Origin: Parietaria judaica
Lineage: Eukaryota; Streptophyta; Magnoliopsida; Rosales; Urticaceae
NCBI GenBank assembly: GCA_954871525.1
Contig: OX940865.1
Span: forward strand, 806,001 to 870,000
Length of the DNA stretch: 64,000 bases
Direction of reading: 5' to 3'
The first letter of the stretch is position 1, and each line of letters opens with the position of its first letter. The translations under genes and the position numbers were made by a program. Shown here one piece after another: positions 10,108 to 21,728 of the stretch. The notes under the pieces are model-generated. The model saw nothing but the letters and a program-made list of their open reading frames with translations, searched no databases and was not told where the DNA came from.

Positions 10108-11064
10108 GAACCCGTCCACGCAGGTTCGGATCTACAGTGGGCCGAGCGGGGTCGTCTGCCCGCTCTTGATCCACGGTACATTGACTTTCCCTTCGTGAAG
10201 CTCTCCCACCTCGCTAATCGTCTCCACGACAGTCTTGGTGATGCACCTTCGTCTTAGTGAAGCTCTGCCCACATCGACGGTTGGTCCCCTAAACATCTTA
10301 GTCGGCCCACCTTCGTCTTACCGAAGCTCTTCCCACTTCGCTAGTCGGTCTCCGCGACTACTTAAGAAACACACCTTCATTCCCTCGAAGCTCTGCTCCA
10401 CATCCACGCTATTCTCTTAGAACATATCGTCCCGATGCCTTATCTTCCAGAAGTACCGCTTAAAATCTTCAGGGACTATTAGCGGATCTAGCCACGCTAT
10501 ATTCGCTAATCCTTATTTTTCACCTAAAAGCGAACTATGTAGCGGCTTGATCCCTGAGGAAGGGTATGTAAGAAACCCGTAATTAACTAGGTGGGCCATC
10601 CATAATACAAAACGAAACCCCCCACTCCCCCTCAGGCTAGGGTTCGGATCCACACCCCATGAGTCTAGGGCACATAGAGCCAGTAATCCTCTTCCCATCA
10701 GTGCTCGGGTTCTTGGCCACCATCCAACGACGTTTCTAGTGTACGCTGAGCGGGAATCTTATTCCCATCAACGCTCACGTACCTAAACACCATCAAGACG
10801 ATGGCTCTATGGTGTGTCAGACCGGGGATCTTATTCCCACCAACGTCTGGCGGAGAGGAGGAAGCGGGAATAACTACTAGGCAACGCAGAATCTTATTTC
10901 AGTTGCGGGAGCAGCGAAGAATAGAGAAATATCTTAGTCACTACTCACCGCGCGGTCAACGGGCCTGGCCTGGGATCGGACACGTTGTCGGGACTTTTGT
11001 CGTCCCTAAAACACGAACAATAAAAGTTGACTTAGCGTTTGGTAAGATAAATATTTTAGATTAA
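10108..11064. repeat. GC-rich segment with 64-bp tandem repeat
   Basis: Base composition changes abruptly from AT-rich to GC-rich. Units beginning CACCTTCGTCTTA..GAAGCTCT start at 10244, 10308 and 10372 (64-bp steps) with a diverged copy before them at about 10180. A second looser period of about 70 bp places TCTTATTCCCATCAACGCTC-like blocks near 10688, 10757 and 10828. The look is that of an LTR-element internal or 3' region, but no coding domain is recognised. Confidence 0.55.
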
Positions 11065-13204
11065 AAATACTAAACCTAAAAATTGTGTTTTTGTTTTTAG
11101 AACCTAGGTTTTACAACTCATGTACGAAAATCTAAAATCACTTTTGTGTTTTTTTGTAACAACAATTTTACCAAACACTAAAAAAGTTATTTAGATTATT
11201 TTAGAAACAAAAATAGGCTTTTTTAAGATGAATCAAACGCACCTATTGTTGAAAGATTATAATGTTGACATGATTATAATCTGAAATGGATCACATATAA
11301 AAAAAAATAACTGTTAAAAAATTATAAAAATATCTAATTACCAAAATCTTCTCTTTAATTTTCACTCCTCTCTCTGCCCTCAACTGAAACCCTAAACAAG
11401 CACAATAGTTTTTTTGTCAGAATCTATTGCGACACTTTTGGCATATAATCTTTCCTTTTTTTTCTTCTTACCGTCTAATTATATTTTACCTATAAATTAT
11501 CACATATATATTTCCATATGTATACATATGTCCATGTAAATGTGTATGTATATATGAGCGTGTTATGTACTAGCATAAGAAATGATACTATAATAGAAGT
11601 ATATAACTCTTGGCATTTGCAACTTAGTGTATACTAGTTTTGGTACTATAGAAAATATTAATGCATTAATAATAATCATTGTTTTGTCATATATTAAACA
11701 TGAAAAGGTGATGAGATATAAGAGTTTCTAAATATTATCAAACATTAATTAGGGAAACTTTTAAGTATTACTATTTATTTTTTCATAATGAAGGCTTTTG
11801 GATTTATGCATGAATGTATTCTTTCAAGAGGCTAAGACCTACTTGTCTTCTACCTCATTGTATCATTTAATGTGTTATATGTTCAGAGTTGTATAAAAAA
11901 TTTATGTTGTTTCTCATATTTTGTTGTCATTGTTTGTTTAAGGTTTCAGCTTGACTTCTTAAGCTGCAATTTATGTTCTAGTTGTTGGTATACTGAATTT
12001 GAATCAATAATTTTGAGTTTTTTCCTATTGGTCGGATTTTCTGACCATATGTTCTTGCGCATATGGCATGGGGAAAGACTCACGTCACAATACCGAGCAC
12101 TGTACGGTGATCGCAAGAGATAGGTTTTGATGCCTAAAAATTTAAAAATTGTGGACCTAACATCAAGTTAAGGTAAATTTTTTCTTTAATAAACAATTGT
12201 AGATTGTTCCAAATCTCATACCTTCCGCTACATCGGATAATTAAAAATTACACCGGACAAATATTAGAAAATGCTTCTAACCACAACTAGCTGCTTAAAT
12301 AATACAATTAGTTTGAAAATTGTTGTTAAATCATAACAATAAGCTACATTGTTGACTAGAAAAACAGATTAGCAACAATTTTTTCTAAACAATAATTCGA
12401 GGCTAAATTTATTGGCCAGATTATAAGAAACAAACCAATTAGTGATCAATAATGACCATGATGTTAACATATAACAGTTAGGCCAATTAATCAAAATTAC
12501 AGCAACATAGCTATATTATTTTATTTATTTTTAATCAATAATACTTAGAAACGTAAGGACCCTATTTATTTACGAATCATAGGTTACCAAAACAAGAAAT
12601 TAGTGGGGTAGTTAGGTCTTTCCTTTTATAGAATGCTTTGATTTATGTGTTTGCTCTCAAATGCAATTTCTGACCCACAATTTCACTATCACCTCAGCTT
12701 TCTTTAAAGTCCTATTATTACCTAATTAATTAATAGAAACCAATAGGAAAATTTTTTTTCTTTTCGTACTAAAGGAAATAGTGAAAGGAATAGTAAACAA
12801 ATTAAATAAATAAATTATCTTTGGAGTTATCATTTGTCCCTTTGTTTCTGTGGAGCAGTGTTGCACATGACATTTGACATGAGCATCAGAAAATGTTAAG
12901 GGTGAGACTTAAAAGGATCATGTATGTATGTATGTATGTATTGTGGTCCTTCAATTTTTTTCTGAATTCAAAATGTTTATGATTTGGTTTCAGGGTTAAA
13001 TATTTAGTATTTTTATTAATAGTAAATTATAGTTTTGAGTCATTGGACCTGTAAATTGGATTTGCTTTCAACTAAGTATTTAATTCTTATACTTAATGTA
13101 AATTATTCACAATTAGTGGATAAGATTGAATAGAGACCTTTTCCATTGTCATTTCGTATCTATCTTGTTAGTGTTGCATTCTGTAGTCCAAAATGCCATA
13201 ATAA
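11065..13204. other. AT-rich intergenic sequence
   Basis: No gene, LTR or transposon domain recognised over about 2.1 kb. It contains short simple repeats, for example (GTAT)n at 12922-12940 and (ATA)n just before 13214. Short open frames here have no recognisable domain. Confidence 0.5.
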
Positions 13205-13471
13205 TAATAATAAGGGTTAATTGTGGCAAAAAGATTCAACCTTTCGTCAAATTCTCTCCCGTATACCCAACTCTTATAAATGACGGTAATAATACCCAAA
13301 CTCAGTGTTTGGGAGTTGACCGAGAAATCTATCCATGTGGTTGTTAGCTTTTTTCCACGTGGCATGCCACATAATTATCATTTTTTAAATAATTTAAAAA
13401 TATTATTTTTAAAAGAACTTTTTAATTTACTTAAAAAAATAAATTATTTTTCAATAATAACCAATAATGAA

Positions 13472-14243
13472 TGTTATGGGTATTTTTCGAAGCCTAGAAA
13501 AATTAAGGCCCAGCCCAAAAAACCTTCCCAAAAGGCTTAAAAAACTAATAAAAGTCTACATAGACGACCTGGGCCCACCGCAAAAAAGTCAGCGGGACTC
13601 GCCGCAAAAAGTCAAAGGGACTCGACTCAAAAAGTCAACCCAAAAAGTCAACGGGACTCGGCCCGAATAAAAACAGTAAAAGTTTTGTTACTTTTACCAC
13701 AAAGGGGCTTTCAATTAATTAAAAGCACCGCGCACCGCGCACCGCGCACCGCGCACCGAGCACCGCGCATTGAGCACCGCGCACCGCGCACCGAGCACCG
13801 CGCACCGCGCACCGCGCACCGCGCAAGCAATATCATAATTGCTCAGGGGCCCATCAAAGTAATTATTAATTACTAAGAGGTCCCTGCATCCTTCTATAAA
13901 TAGAAGCTCATTTCAATCAGAACTTCAACAACTCAGATCAACTCACAAAAAAACGCTCTAAAGCGATAAAACCTCCGTTTTCCATTCTCTTAAATATCCC
14001 GACTTAAATACCCGACTAATGTTGAGCGTCGGAGGTGGATACGGAGGCACCCCCTTAAAGTTCACGTTTGTTTCATTATTTCAGCAAGATATACGGAGAC
14101 GGAGTTCTGGAAGATATTTCCGGCTTATCAAGAAATACCAATCAAGCTTCAAGACCCCCTTTGACTGTCAAGAGGTCATTGGGCCCGGCCCAAAATCAAG
14201 ACTTGGGCCGCTTTAAGTGTTGATCCATTTTTCGGCATTAACA
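13472..14243 (+). repeat. 5' LTR of the LARD-like element
   Basis: The 772-bp LTR starts TGTTATGGGTATTTTTCG and ends TTTTTCGGCATTAACA. It contains a CACCGCG minisatellite (13726-13824), a TATA box in CTTCTATAAATAGAAG (13891-13906) and the block TTGGGCCCGGCCCAAAATC near its end. The 3' LTR differs mainly in minisatellite length and in a short CACCCCCTT duplication. Confidence 0.9.
13726..13824. repeat. 7-bp (CACCGCG/CACCGAG) minisatellite in 5' LTR
   Basis: About 14 tandem copies of CACCGCG with CACCGAG and one CATTGAG variant. The equivalent array in the 3' LTR has about 9 copies. Confidence 0.9.
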
Positions 14244-14244
14244 T

Positions 14245-14263
14245 TTTGGCGCTAGAAGGAGGG
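14245..14263 (+). other. Primer-binding-site-like sequence of the LARD-like element
   Basis: TTTGGCGCTAGAAGGAGGG directly follows the LTR end ATTAACA. The TGGCGC start is typical of plant gypsy primer sites; the tRNA is not assigned. Confidence 0.6.
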
Positions 14264-15239
14264 GCTCCCGACACGTTTAAGCCTCGAGTCCCTACCAGTA
14301 CATTCAAGAGTCTCATACTCAGTCTCAACCGGCTCTCGGACATGACCCGTCCGTAAGATCGCCGCCCACAATCAAGTGCAAATCATCACGTGTCTCAAAG
14401 TCATTGATCGTCACATAGTCTCACGCCGCTGCTCAAAATCGGAAGATCTGCTACAACCGGGTTCAGCGTGACCTCCGTCACTATTAGCTCATCGCCGGAA
14501 CGGTCGATTCCGATCACCACCACCAAAGGATGCTCGAATAGCCAGACCAAAGCCCTGCACGAGTGAAGCGACCTGCCCCCATCGCCGCTGGCTGTCACCC
14601 CAGCCATCGCCGAGAAGCGTCACCGGACCCACCACGATCTCACATGCCTCTCCGCGTGAGATCCTGGCGAAGAAAACCCCCTGGTGTCACGAGGTTCATG
14701 CCACCCCAGATCGGCACCAAAGCACAGCCGCACGGAACCATCGATGTCGTCGGCCCGCATCGCACGCCTCGACGTCACCCGCCATCTCCGCGCACGCCAG
14801 CGAGCGCCGAACGTCGTCGCCGGAATCAATTCCTCGTTCGCCGTCATCGCTTCGCCTGAGAATAGAAGCTCGTGAGTCTCGTGCTCGCCTAGGAACACCG
14901 GCGTCTTCGCAGCAAGAGAGATCGTTGTTGGAGCTCCAGCGACAAAGAGATCCGGCGACAGATCTGAAGAGGAAAAAGGAGGCCTCATGTGCGTGCTTCA
15001 GGAGAGAGAAAACCAAAAAGAAAAAAAAAAGACCCACGTGCGATGTACACGGGTGATAGGAAGGAAAAGAAAAATAAAATAAATATATATATATATAAGC
15101 ATATATATATTCAAACGACAATTGATGTCGCTTTATAAATAAAGTATATATATACACTATTTATATATACATATATCAATAAATAAGAGTGAGTACATAT
15201 TCTATTAAGCTTATATATTTATATAAGTTTACAAAGAGC
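14264..15239. other. GC-rich non-coding interior of the LARD-like element
   Basis: The segment from about 14400 to 15000 is clearly GC-rich compared with its surroundings, then drops into AT-rich microsatellite-like sequence (15080-15230). Open frames occur on both strands over the GC-rich part, but none shows a recognisable domain. It could be a captured host-gene fragment or old element leader; I cannot decide. Confidence 0.4.
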
Positions 15240-16180
15240 TCGCTTTTACCAAGACGAAGCTCTACGCCGATCAATGTCTAAAACCCGAAGAGAATGTCAA
15301 ACGCTCGTCAGGGAGAGACGACGATCAAAGTCAAAATCCCGAAGATGACGCCAAAAGCTCAACAGGGTAAATGACGAACAAAGTCTAAAGCCTGAAGACG
15401 ACACCAAAAGCTCATCAGGGAACATTGATGATCAAAGTCTTAATCTCAAAGACGACGCCAAAGGCTCATCAGGGAAAGACAAAGTTCGAATCCCGAAGAT
15501 GACGCCAAAAGCTCAACAGAGTAAACGACGAACAAAGTCTAAAGCCCGAAGATGACACCAAAAGCTCATCAGGGAAAATTGACGAACAAAGTCTAAAGCC
15601 CAAAGACGACGCCAAAGGCTCACAAAGGAAAGAAAAATTTCGAATCCCGAAGATGACGCCAAAAGCTCAACAGGGTAAACGACGAACAAAGTCTAAAGCC
15701 CGAAGATGACACCAAAAGCTCATCAGGGAAAATTGACGAACAAAGTCTAAAGCCCAAAGACGACGCCAAAGGCTCACAAAGGAAAGAAAAATTTCGAATC
15801 CCGAAGATGACGCCAAAAGCTCAACAGGGTAAACGACGAACAAAGTCTAAAGCCCGAAGATGACACCAAAAGCTCATCAGGGAAAATTGATGATCAAAGT
15901 CTGAATCTCGAAAATGACGCCAGAGGCTCATAAGGGAAAGATGATGGTCAAAGTCCGAATCCCGAAGACAGCGCCAAAGACTCATCAGGGAAAGACGAAG
16001 TCTGAAGCCTGAAGATGACGCCAAAAGCTCAACAGAGTAAAACGACGAGTGAAGTCCAAAACCTGAGTACGACTCCAAAGGCTAACCAGGAAAATCAAAG
16101 ACAGAGTCTAAAATCCGACAATGGCGCAGAAGGCTCATCAAGACAAGACAATGACCAAAGTTGGAAGCTCAAAGATGATG
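15240..16180. repeat. Tandem-repeat field A: ~51-bp units in a 154-bp higher-order repeat
   Basis: Basic unit of about 51 bp built on AAAGTCTAAAGCCCGAAGAT and GACGCCAAAAGCTCATCAGG. Three units form a higher-order repeat; CGACGAACAAAGTCTAAAGC recurs at 15526, 15680 and 15834, exactly 154 bp apart, while units outside that core are more diverged. No spacers, so it is not a CRISPR-like array. Confidence 0.85.
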
Positions 16181-16489
16181 CCCAGGGCCTGATCCGTTTA
16201 CTACGGCGATCAAAGTTCAACAACCTCAAGATTCGCCTCGATCACCTCAAAGACCTCGAGTTTCATCTCAGTTGCATGGTCAACATTAGAACCACGAAGA
16301 CGAAGCAAACAAGTGAAAATGAAATCAAAGTCTGAACTGAAAGAAAACTTTCCAGATACAAAGTCCGAGAAAGGCCGGATCTCAATCCTGTCGGCTCAGG
16401 AAGCAAAGCCGTGAAAGGTCGGATCTCAATCCCGCCGACTCATACAACAAAGTATGATAATGGTCGGTTCTTTATCCCACCTACTCGGG

Positions 16490-17110
16490 AAACAAAAACA
16501 AACCGAGAAATAAGACGCTAAGTCGCGAAACTCGGTTGACGCTACGGCGCAAAAGACCAGAAAGTAAGACGCTAAGGCGCAAAATCTGGCGAATACAAAC
16601 CGAGAAATAAGACGCTAAGGCGCAAAACTCGGTAAGACGCTACGGTGCGAAAGACCAGAAAGTAAGACAATAAGGCGCAAAATCTGGCGAGTACAAACCG
16701 AGAAATAAGACGCTAAGGAGCAAAACTCGGTAAGACGCTACGGTGCGAAAGACCAGAAAGTAAGACGCTGAGGCGCAAAATCTGGCGAGTACAAACCGAG
16801 AAATAAGACGCTAAGGCGCGAAACTCGGTATGACGCTACGGCGCGAAAGACCAGAAAGTAAGACGCTAAGGCGCAAAATCTGGCGAGTACAAACCGAGAA
16901 ATGAGACGCTAAGGCGCAAAACTCGGTAAGACGCTACGGCGCGAAAGACCAGAAAGTAAGACGCTAAGGCGCAAAATCTGGCGAATACAAACCGAGAAAT
17001 AAGACGCTAAGGCGCAAAACTCGTAATATGCTACGGCGCGAAGGACCACGAAGTAAGACGCTAAGGTGCAAAATCTCGCAAAATACCAAGAAGTAAGACG
17101 CTAAAAGCGC
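16490..17110. repeat. Tandem-repeat field B: 98-bp repeat, six copies
   Basis: AACCGAGAAATAAGACGCTA recurs at 16501, 16598, 16696, 16794, 16892 and 16990 (97-98-bp steps). Each 98-bp unit is two related halves of about 49 bp carrying TAAGACGCTAAGGCGCAAAA. The field decays after about 17040. Confidence 0.9.
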
Positions 17111-17440
17111 GACCGAAAAAATGATAAAGATAAGACGCCAAGGCGCAAAGGCTGGGAGGTTTATACATTTAGTCGCAAACTCCGACAAAAGACCAAAATA
17201 ACTTGTCTTCAAGACGCCCAGGCGCAAACACTAGCAGAAGCTCAAAACACAAAAGACGCCCCATCCAGGCCAATTTCCGAAAAGCTCTCACTTAAAAATA
17301 GGGAAAGGTATCTCGCGGAATACCCCATAAACGTAAAACAGAATGTTATCCCTAGAGACGCCTCTATATACAAAAAGTGCAGATTGAAAAATCCCGCAAC
17401 TTAAGGGAAATAGTTTTTCGCAAGGCGAAGCCATACAAAA

Positions 17441-17454
17441 AACTGGGGGGTTAA
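17441..17454 (+). other. Polypurine-tract-like sequence of the LARD-like element
   Basis: ACTGGGGGGTTAA immediately precedes the 3' LTR start TGTTATGGG, the place where plus-strand priming is expected. Confidence 0.6.
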
Positions 17455-18190
17455 TGTTATGGGTATTTTTCGAAGCCTAGAAAAATTAAGGCCCAGCCAA
17501 AAAAACCTTCCCAAAAGGCTTAAAAGACTAATAAAAGTCTACATAGACGACCTGGGCCCACCGCAAAAAAGTCAGCGGGACTCGCCGCAAAAAGTCAAAG
17601 GGACTCGACTCAAAAAGTCAACCCAAAAAGTCAACGGGACTCGGCCCGAATAAAAACAGTAAAAGTTTTGTTACTTTTACCACAAAGGGGCTTTCAATTA
17701 ATTAAAAGCACCGCGCACCGCGCACCGCGCACCGAGCACCGCGCACCGCGCACCGCGCACCGCGCACCGCGCAAGCAATATCATAATTGCTCAGGGGCCC
17801 ATCAAAGTAATTATTAATTACTAAGAGGTCCCTGCATCCTTCTATAAATAGAAGCTCATTTCAATCAGAACTTCAACAACTCAGATCAACTCACAAAAAA
17901 ACGCTCTAAAGCGATAAAACCTCCGTTTTCCATTCTCTTAAATATCCCGACTTAAATACCCGACTAATGTTGAGCGTCGGAGGCACCCCCTTCGTACCCC
18001 CTTAAAGTTCACGTTTGTTTCATTATTTCAGCAAGATATACGGAGACGGAGTTCTGGAAGATATTTCCGGCTTATCAAGAAATACCAATCAAGCTTCAAG
18101 ACCCCCTTTGACTGTCAAGAGGTCATTGGGCCCGGCCCAAAATCAAGACTTGGGCCGCTTTAAGTGTTGATCCATTTTTCGGCATTAACA
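17455..18190 (+). repeat. 3' LTR of the LARD-like element
   Basis: 736-bp copy of the 5' LTR with the same ends, TATA box and polyadenylation-side sequence. The CACCGCG minisatellite (17709-17772) is shorter, and GGAGGCACCCCCTTCGTACC replaces the corresponding stretch of the 5' LTR. Confidence 0.9.
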
Positions 18191-18254
18191 ATGAATATTT
18201 AAATTTAAACATTAACTATTGGTTATTATTATTAAATATAATTCTTCATTTTAG

Positions 18255-18690
18255 AAAAGTGGGTCAAACGAAATAAATTTAAAAAAAATCACCGTTCACG
18301 GTACTCTCAAGCTCCGTCTCCGATCCGGTTCATGGGTGGAACGAAATCTCTTAATTTGTTTAATAATAATAACCAATAATAATCATATAATTATATAATG
18401 AAAATTTAGATATATATATATATATATAAATAAACAATTATTATTATTAAAATGCTAACACAAAAAAAAAATATCATGCAAACATAAACAATTTTTCATT
18501 AAATATAAATATGACTACAATATTTTTTTAATAAGTGGTATGTAGTTTTTATGTCTTGAATTTTTAACAATATGTATGTGTTTATTGGTTATTATTATTA
18601 AACATATTAAAGAATTTTATTGGACTCGTGAACCGTATCGTAAAAGGAGTTCAAGTGAACTGTTAAAGGTGATTTTTATTTCGTTCTCTC
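18255..18690. repeat. Inner inverted repeat inside the long-TIR transposon
   Basis: AACGAAATAAATTT...AAATCACCGTTCACGGTA near 18268-18303 is mirrored by the inverted form GTGAACCGTATCGT...GGTGATTTTTATTTCGTTC near 18630-18688. It looks like a small inverted-repeat element or a second TIR pair. Confidence 0.45.
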
Positions 18691-19049
18691 GAGTTTTTTA
18701 AAAATAAATAACTATAACCAATAATGAATATTTAATTTTAAATATTCATTATTTGTCATTATTGGAATTTTTTTTTTATTAAAACATAAAAATATTTGAA
18801 AAAAAATAATTAAAAAAATTTATTAAAAATAAAAATATTTTTATAAAAATTATTGAAATAATAATAATTATGAGGCATGCCATGTGGCGGCCTAGTTCCA
18901 TGTGGAAAAGGCTAATAGCCACATGGACAAACGGTCAATTCCCAAATGCTGAATTTGGGTAGTTTTGCTACTATTTACGGAGATTGTATACATAGCAGAG
19001 CATTTGACCAAAGTTTAAGTTTTTTCGCCACAATTAACCCTAATAACAA

Positions 19050-20048
19050 TAAACAATTACGATGGATTCAAATAGTATTTTTATTTTTATTTGATTTTTT
19101 TTTATAGTAGCCTAAGCAAGAATAAGAAACGAAGCTCTGTAGTTCATCTCCCATTGCATTGAAAAAAGAGGAATCTCTAAGTGGGTTGCGAAAATTAGGT
19201 TTTAGTGGGATTTTTTTTTTTGTCGTTTTTGTCTTAAAATGACATCTAAAAGGTACGAATCCAAACGACATCTGGCGAAAAAAGTGGAAAACGGCAGCGC
19301 TTCATTGGGATGTTGCGTTGTTCAATCTGATTTCTCGGCGTGCCCACGAGATTTTGTCGATTTATCGCTAATTTTTTTTATCATGATCTAGATACAATGG
19401 CCCACAAAAACGATCCATTTGGATTTATCTATCAAACAAAATTAATTAAATTATTATTATTATTATTATTATGATTATTATCTTACACTGTCGAAAATGT
19501 TTACAATTAAACCTATATTTTTCTTTCAAAAATACCCCACAATGCAAAACTTGAAACACGCCAGTAATAATACTAAAAAAAAATCACTCCAAAGGCACAT
19601 AGTAAAGGAGTGAAAAGTTAAACCAAATTGACATGAAAACTAAATACAAATAATTGGGTCCCTCTGTTTCTGGGCAGTGAAAAATTATTACCGATGATGA
19701 TTAAATAATATATAACCATTTCTTCTCATATACATTATTTGCTAAAATAGATAGACAATGCTACATATGAAGAAAGCTAGGCAAGCTGTAGATGGTACAG
19801 TTTACGAGGGAGTAAGTGAGAGATTTATTATTATTATTATTATTGTTATCTCCAAATTGTCTCTTAAGAAATAAGAGGATATAGACATGTGGTAATTCAC
19901 CACCAAATACAATATGGCATTATAATCAAACTAGGTCATTTATTAGAAATTGATAAACCTAAAACTTTGAAGAAAAGTGGTCCAACTTTTTGTAGGCTTC
20001 TTTATGCGTGAAAAGGGTCAAACTAGAATTAGGTAAAAATGTTGCAAA

Positions 20049-20102
<54 letters not shown>

Positions 20103-20660
20103 TGAATCTTTTGTATGAACACGGAATATTGATCAAATATGTACGTATATCATGGACATCAAAGCTACACGGACCATAGATTATATGCACGTACAGTTTA
20201 TATATAAAACTACCAAAAAAAATCACATGAGAAAAGTGTTTCGAACTACAAGTAGTAGTTTCTTAGATCATAATACTCGTTTGATACATAAAGATACCTC
20301 GTTGAGGACTTAATACATGTGTTTTCCTTACATATGTTTAACCTTTTAAGATGAGTTAAAATGGTGTATAAAATAAGGCATAATATTACAAATACTAATA
20401 ATATTTGTTTAAAATAAACTTAGATAATTTTTCTCTGAAAATAAAATTTTACAAATCTAATCTAAGTGTAATTTTGTATATATATAATTTATAAATGAGA
20501 AAAATGTTTACCAAAATCGTACTCTTGATCAATATAGTGCTATAGGAGAGATAAATCGTTAACATTTCTGTTACAAGTATTTTTTGCGGTCTCAAAAAAT
20601 AACGGTCCAACTAGAAATACTCCCCAAAATAATATATATATAATTCGTTATCACACAACC

Positions 20661-20702
<42 letters not shown>

Positions 20703-20816
20703 ACAAAAAGTCAAAATAAAATAATAGATGTTATAAGATATATATAATTATGTATATGTATATATCTGATATGAAAAGGGGAAGTGCAAATATATGCGTA
20801 CAATTGCATACAACAA

Positions 20817-20872
<56 letters not shown>

Positions 20873-20960
20873 CAGCTCAAACAAATGGGAAATGGACAAC
20901 GTGCTTCATCTAAGCATATGATGACTTTTTAACCCATGCCACAGCCACGTTGCACTTGAT
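19050..20960. other. AT-rich sequence with microsatellites
   Basis: No gene recognised. Contains (ATT)n near 19451-19480 and 19825-19850, and long (TA)n tracts at about 20053-20099, 20663-20700 and 20821-20868. Short open frames across the TA tracts are artefacts of the repeat. Confidence 0.6.
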
Positions 20961-20969
20961 CATTCTTTG

Positions 20970-21728
20970 ATGCCGATAAATACTCTAGAGCATCCTCACT
21001 TAGAAAAAAAAAATAAGCAAGAGAAGAATCTGGCATAAGATCTCAACTTGTACATATTTAATTTCTCTCTAACTCTGGAGAAACTCCGTTCATTATTTCT
21101 CTCGCCTTTTCCGACGTAATATCGTCCGACTAATATGGAGAAGCAAAACGACCAAAAGTCCCCCTACTGTGCCTCACTCTAAGTTCACGTCTCATTCCCT
21201 CTCCTAAGGACAAAGGTCTGGGATCGATACTCTGACGAGCCCAGCTCGAGGGGTGAAATCTTTCCTTAAAAGAGACGAGGTCTGAGACTAACGAACTTCG
21301 GTGAGCCTAGCTCGGGAGCAACATTATTCTCGTTTCTCTCCAGATCCGGAGGGCATTCTCGGAAAAGGAAACAAAGAGAAATGTACCGGAAAAAACCTCC
21401 GACCCACCAGAGACATACAATCAGACGTCTCATACCATTTGAAAACCCAGTAACACTGAACTACGTGATGCCCTGATCCCGTTTGGGTACGTAGGTAGCC
21501 TTCATCTTGTGACATCCGGCATCGTTTGTTTTTTGCAGGAACTCACCGCCATACAACGACGAGTCACATCTCCACGAAGACATCGCCGACTCCGTCGCCT
21601 CGCCTGGGGCAACAACTCAACCCCGGCCACGAAGAATCAGGCCGATCCAATCATCAAGCTAGCATTGGGCCCGGCCCAAACCACGAATTGGGCCGCTTTA
21701 GTGTTGATCCATCTTTCGAGCATGAACA
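20970..21728 (+). repeat. LTR-like fragment related to the LARD-like LTR
   Basis: Its end (TTGGGCCCGGCCCAAACCAC ... TGTTGATCCATCTTTCGAGC, then ATGAACA) closely parallels the end of the LTRs at 13472 and 17455. It also contains a TACGTGATG ... GGGTACGTAGGTAGCC pair like the post-integrase motif of Tat elements. The left boundary and partner LTR are not found, so it may be a solo LTR or a truncated end. Confidence 0.5.

Larger units (their letters stand above)
13467..18195 (+). mobile_element. Complete non-autonomous LTR retrotransposon (LARD-like) full of tandem repeats
   Basis: Two near-identical LTRs (13472-14243 and 17455-18190) are flanked by an exact 5-bp duplication ATGAA (13467-13471 and 18191-18195). 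A primer-binding-site-like sequence follows the first LTR and a purine-rich tract precedes the second. The 3.2-kb interior lacks gag and pol. It holds a GC-rich segment (14400-15000) and two tandem-repeat fields (15240-16180 and 16490-17110). High LTR similarity suggests a recent insertion that needed proteins from another element. Confidence 0.9.
13205..19049. mobile_element. Long-TIR (Mutator-like) non-autonomous DNA transposon, split by an LTR element
   Basis: Terminal inverted repeats of roughly 170-180 bp start GGGTTAATTGTGGC at 13214 and end GCCACAATTAACCC at 19040; inside them TCCATGTGG and GGCATGCC blocks also match in inverted order. Nine-bp flanks agree at 8 of 9 positions (TAATAATAA at 13205-13213, TAATAACAA at 19041-19049), as for a 9-bp Mutator-type duplication. 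Without the nested LTR element (13472-18190) it is about 1.1 kb and encodes nothing. The superfamily call rests on TIR length and duplication length only. Confidence 0.7.

Noticed and set aside
11872..12123. 83-codon open frame in AT-rich DNA
   Set aside because: Cys/Phe-rich, no domain, no promoter or splice context that supports a gene.
14563..14988. Overlapping open frames on both strands in the LARD interior
   Set aside because: GC-rich sequence gives long open frames by chance; no domain or consistent coding signal was seen.
15240..17110. Regular repeats resembling a CRISPR array
   Set aside because: Units are head-to-tail with no unique spacers, lie in a eukaryotic LTR element, and show satellite-like periods.
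20029..20932. Open frames rich in Ile and Tyr
   Set aside because: They are translations of (TA)n microsatellites.
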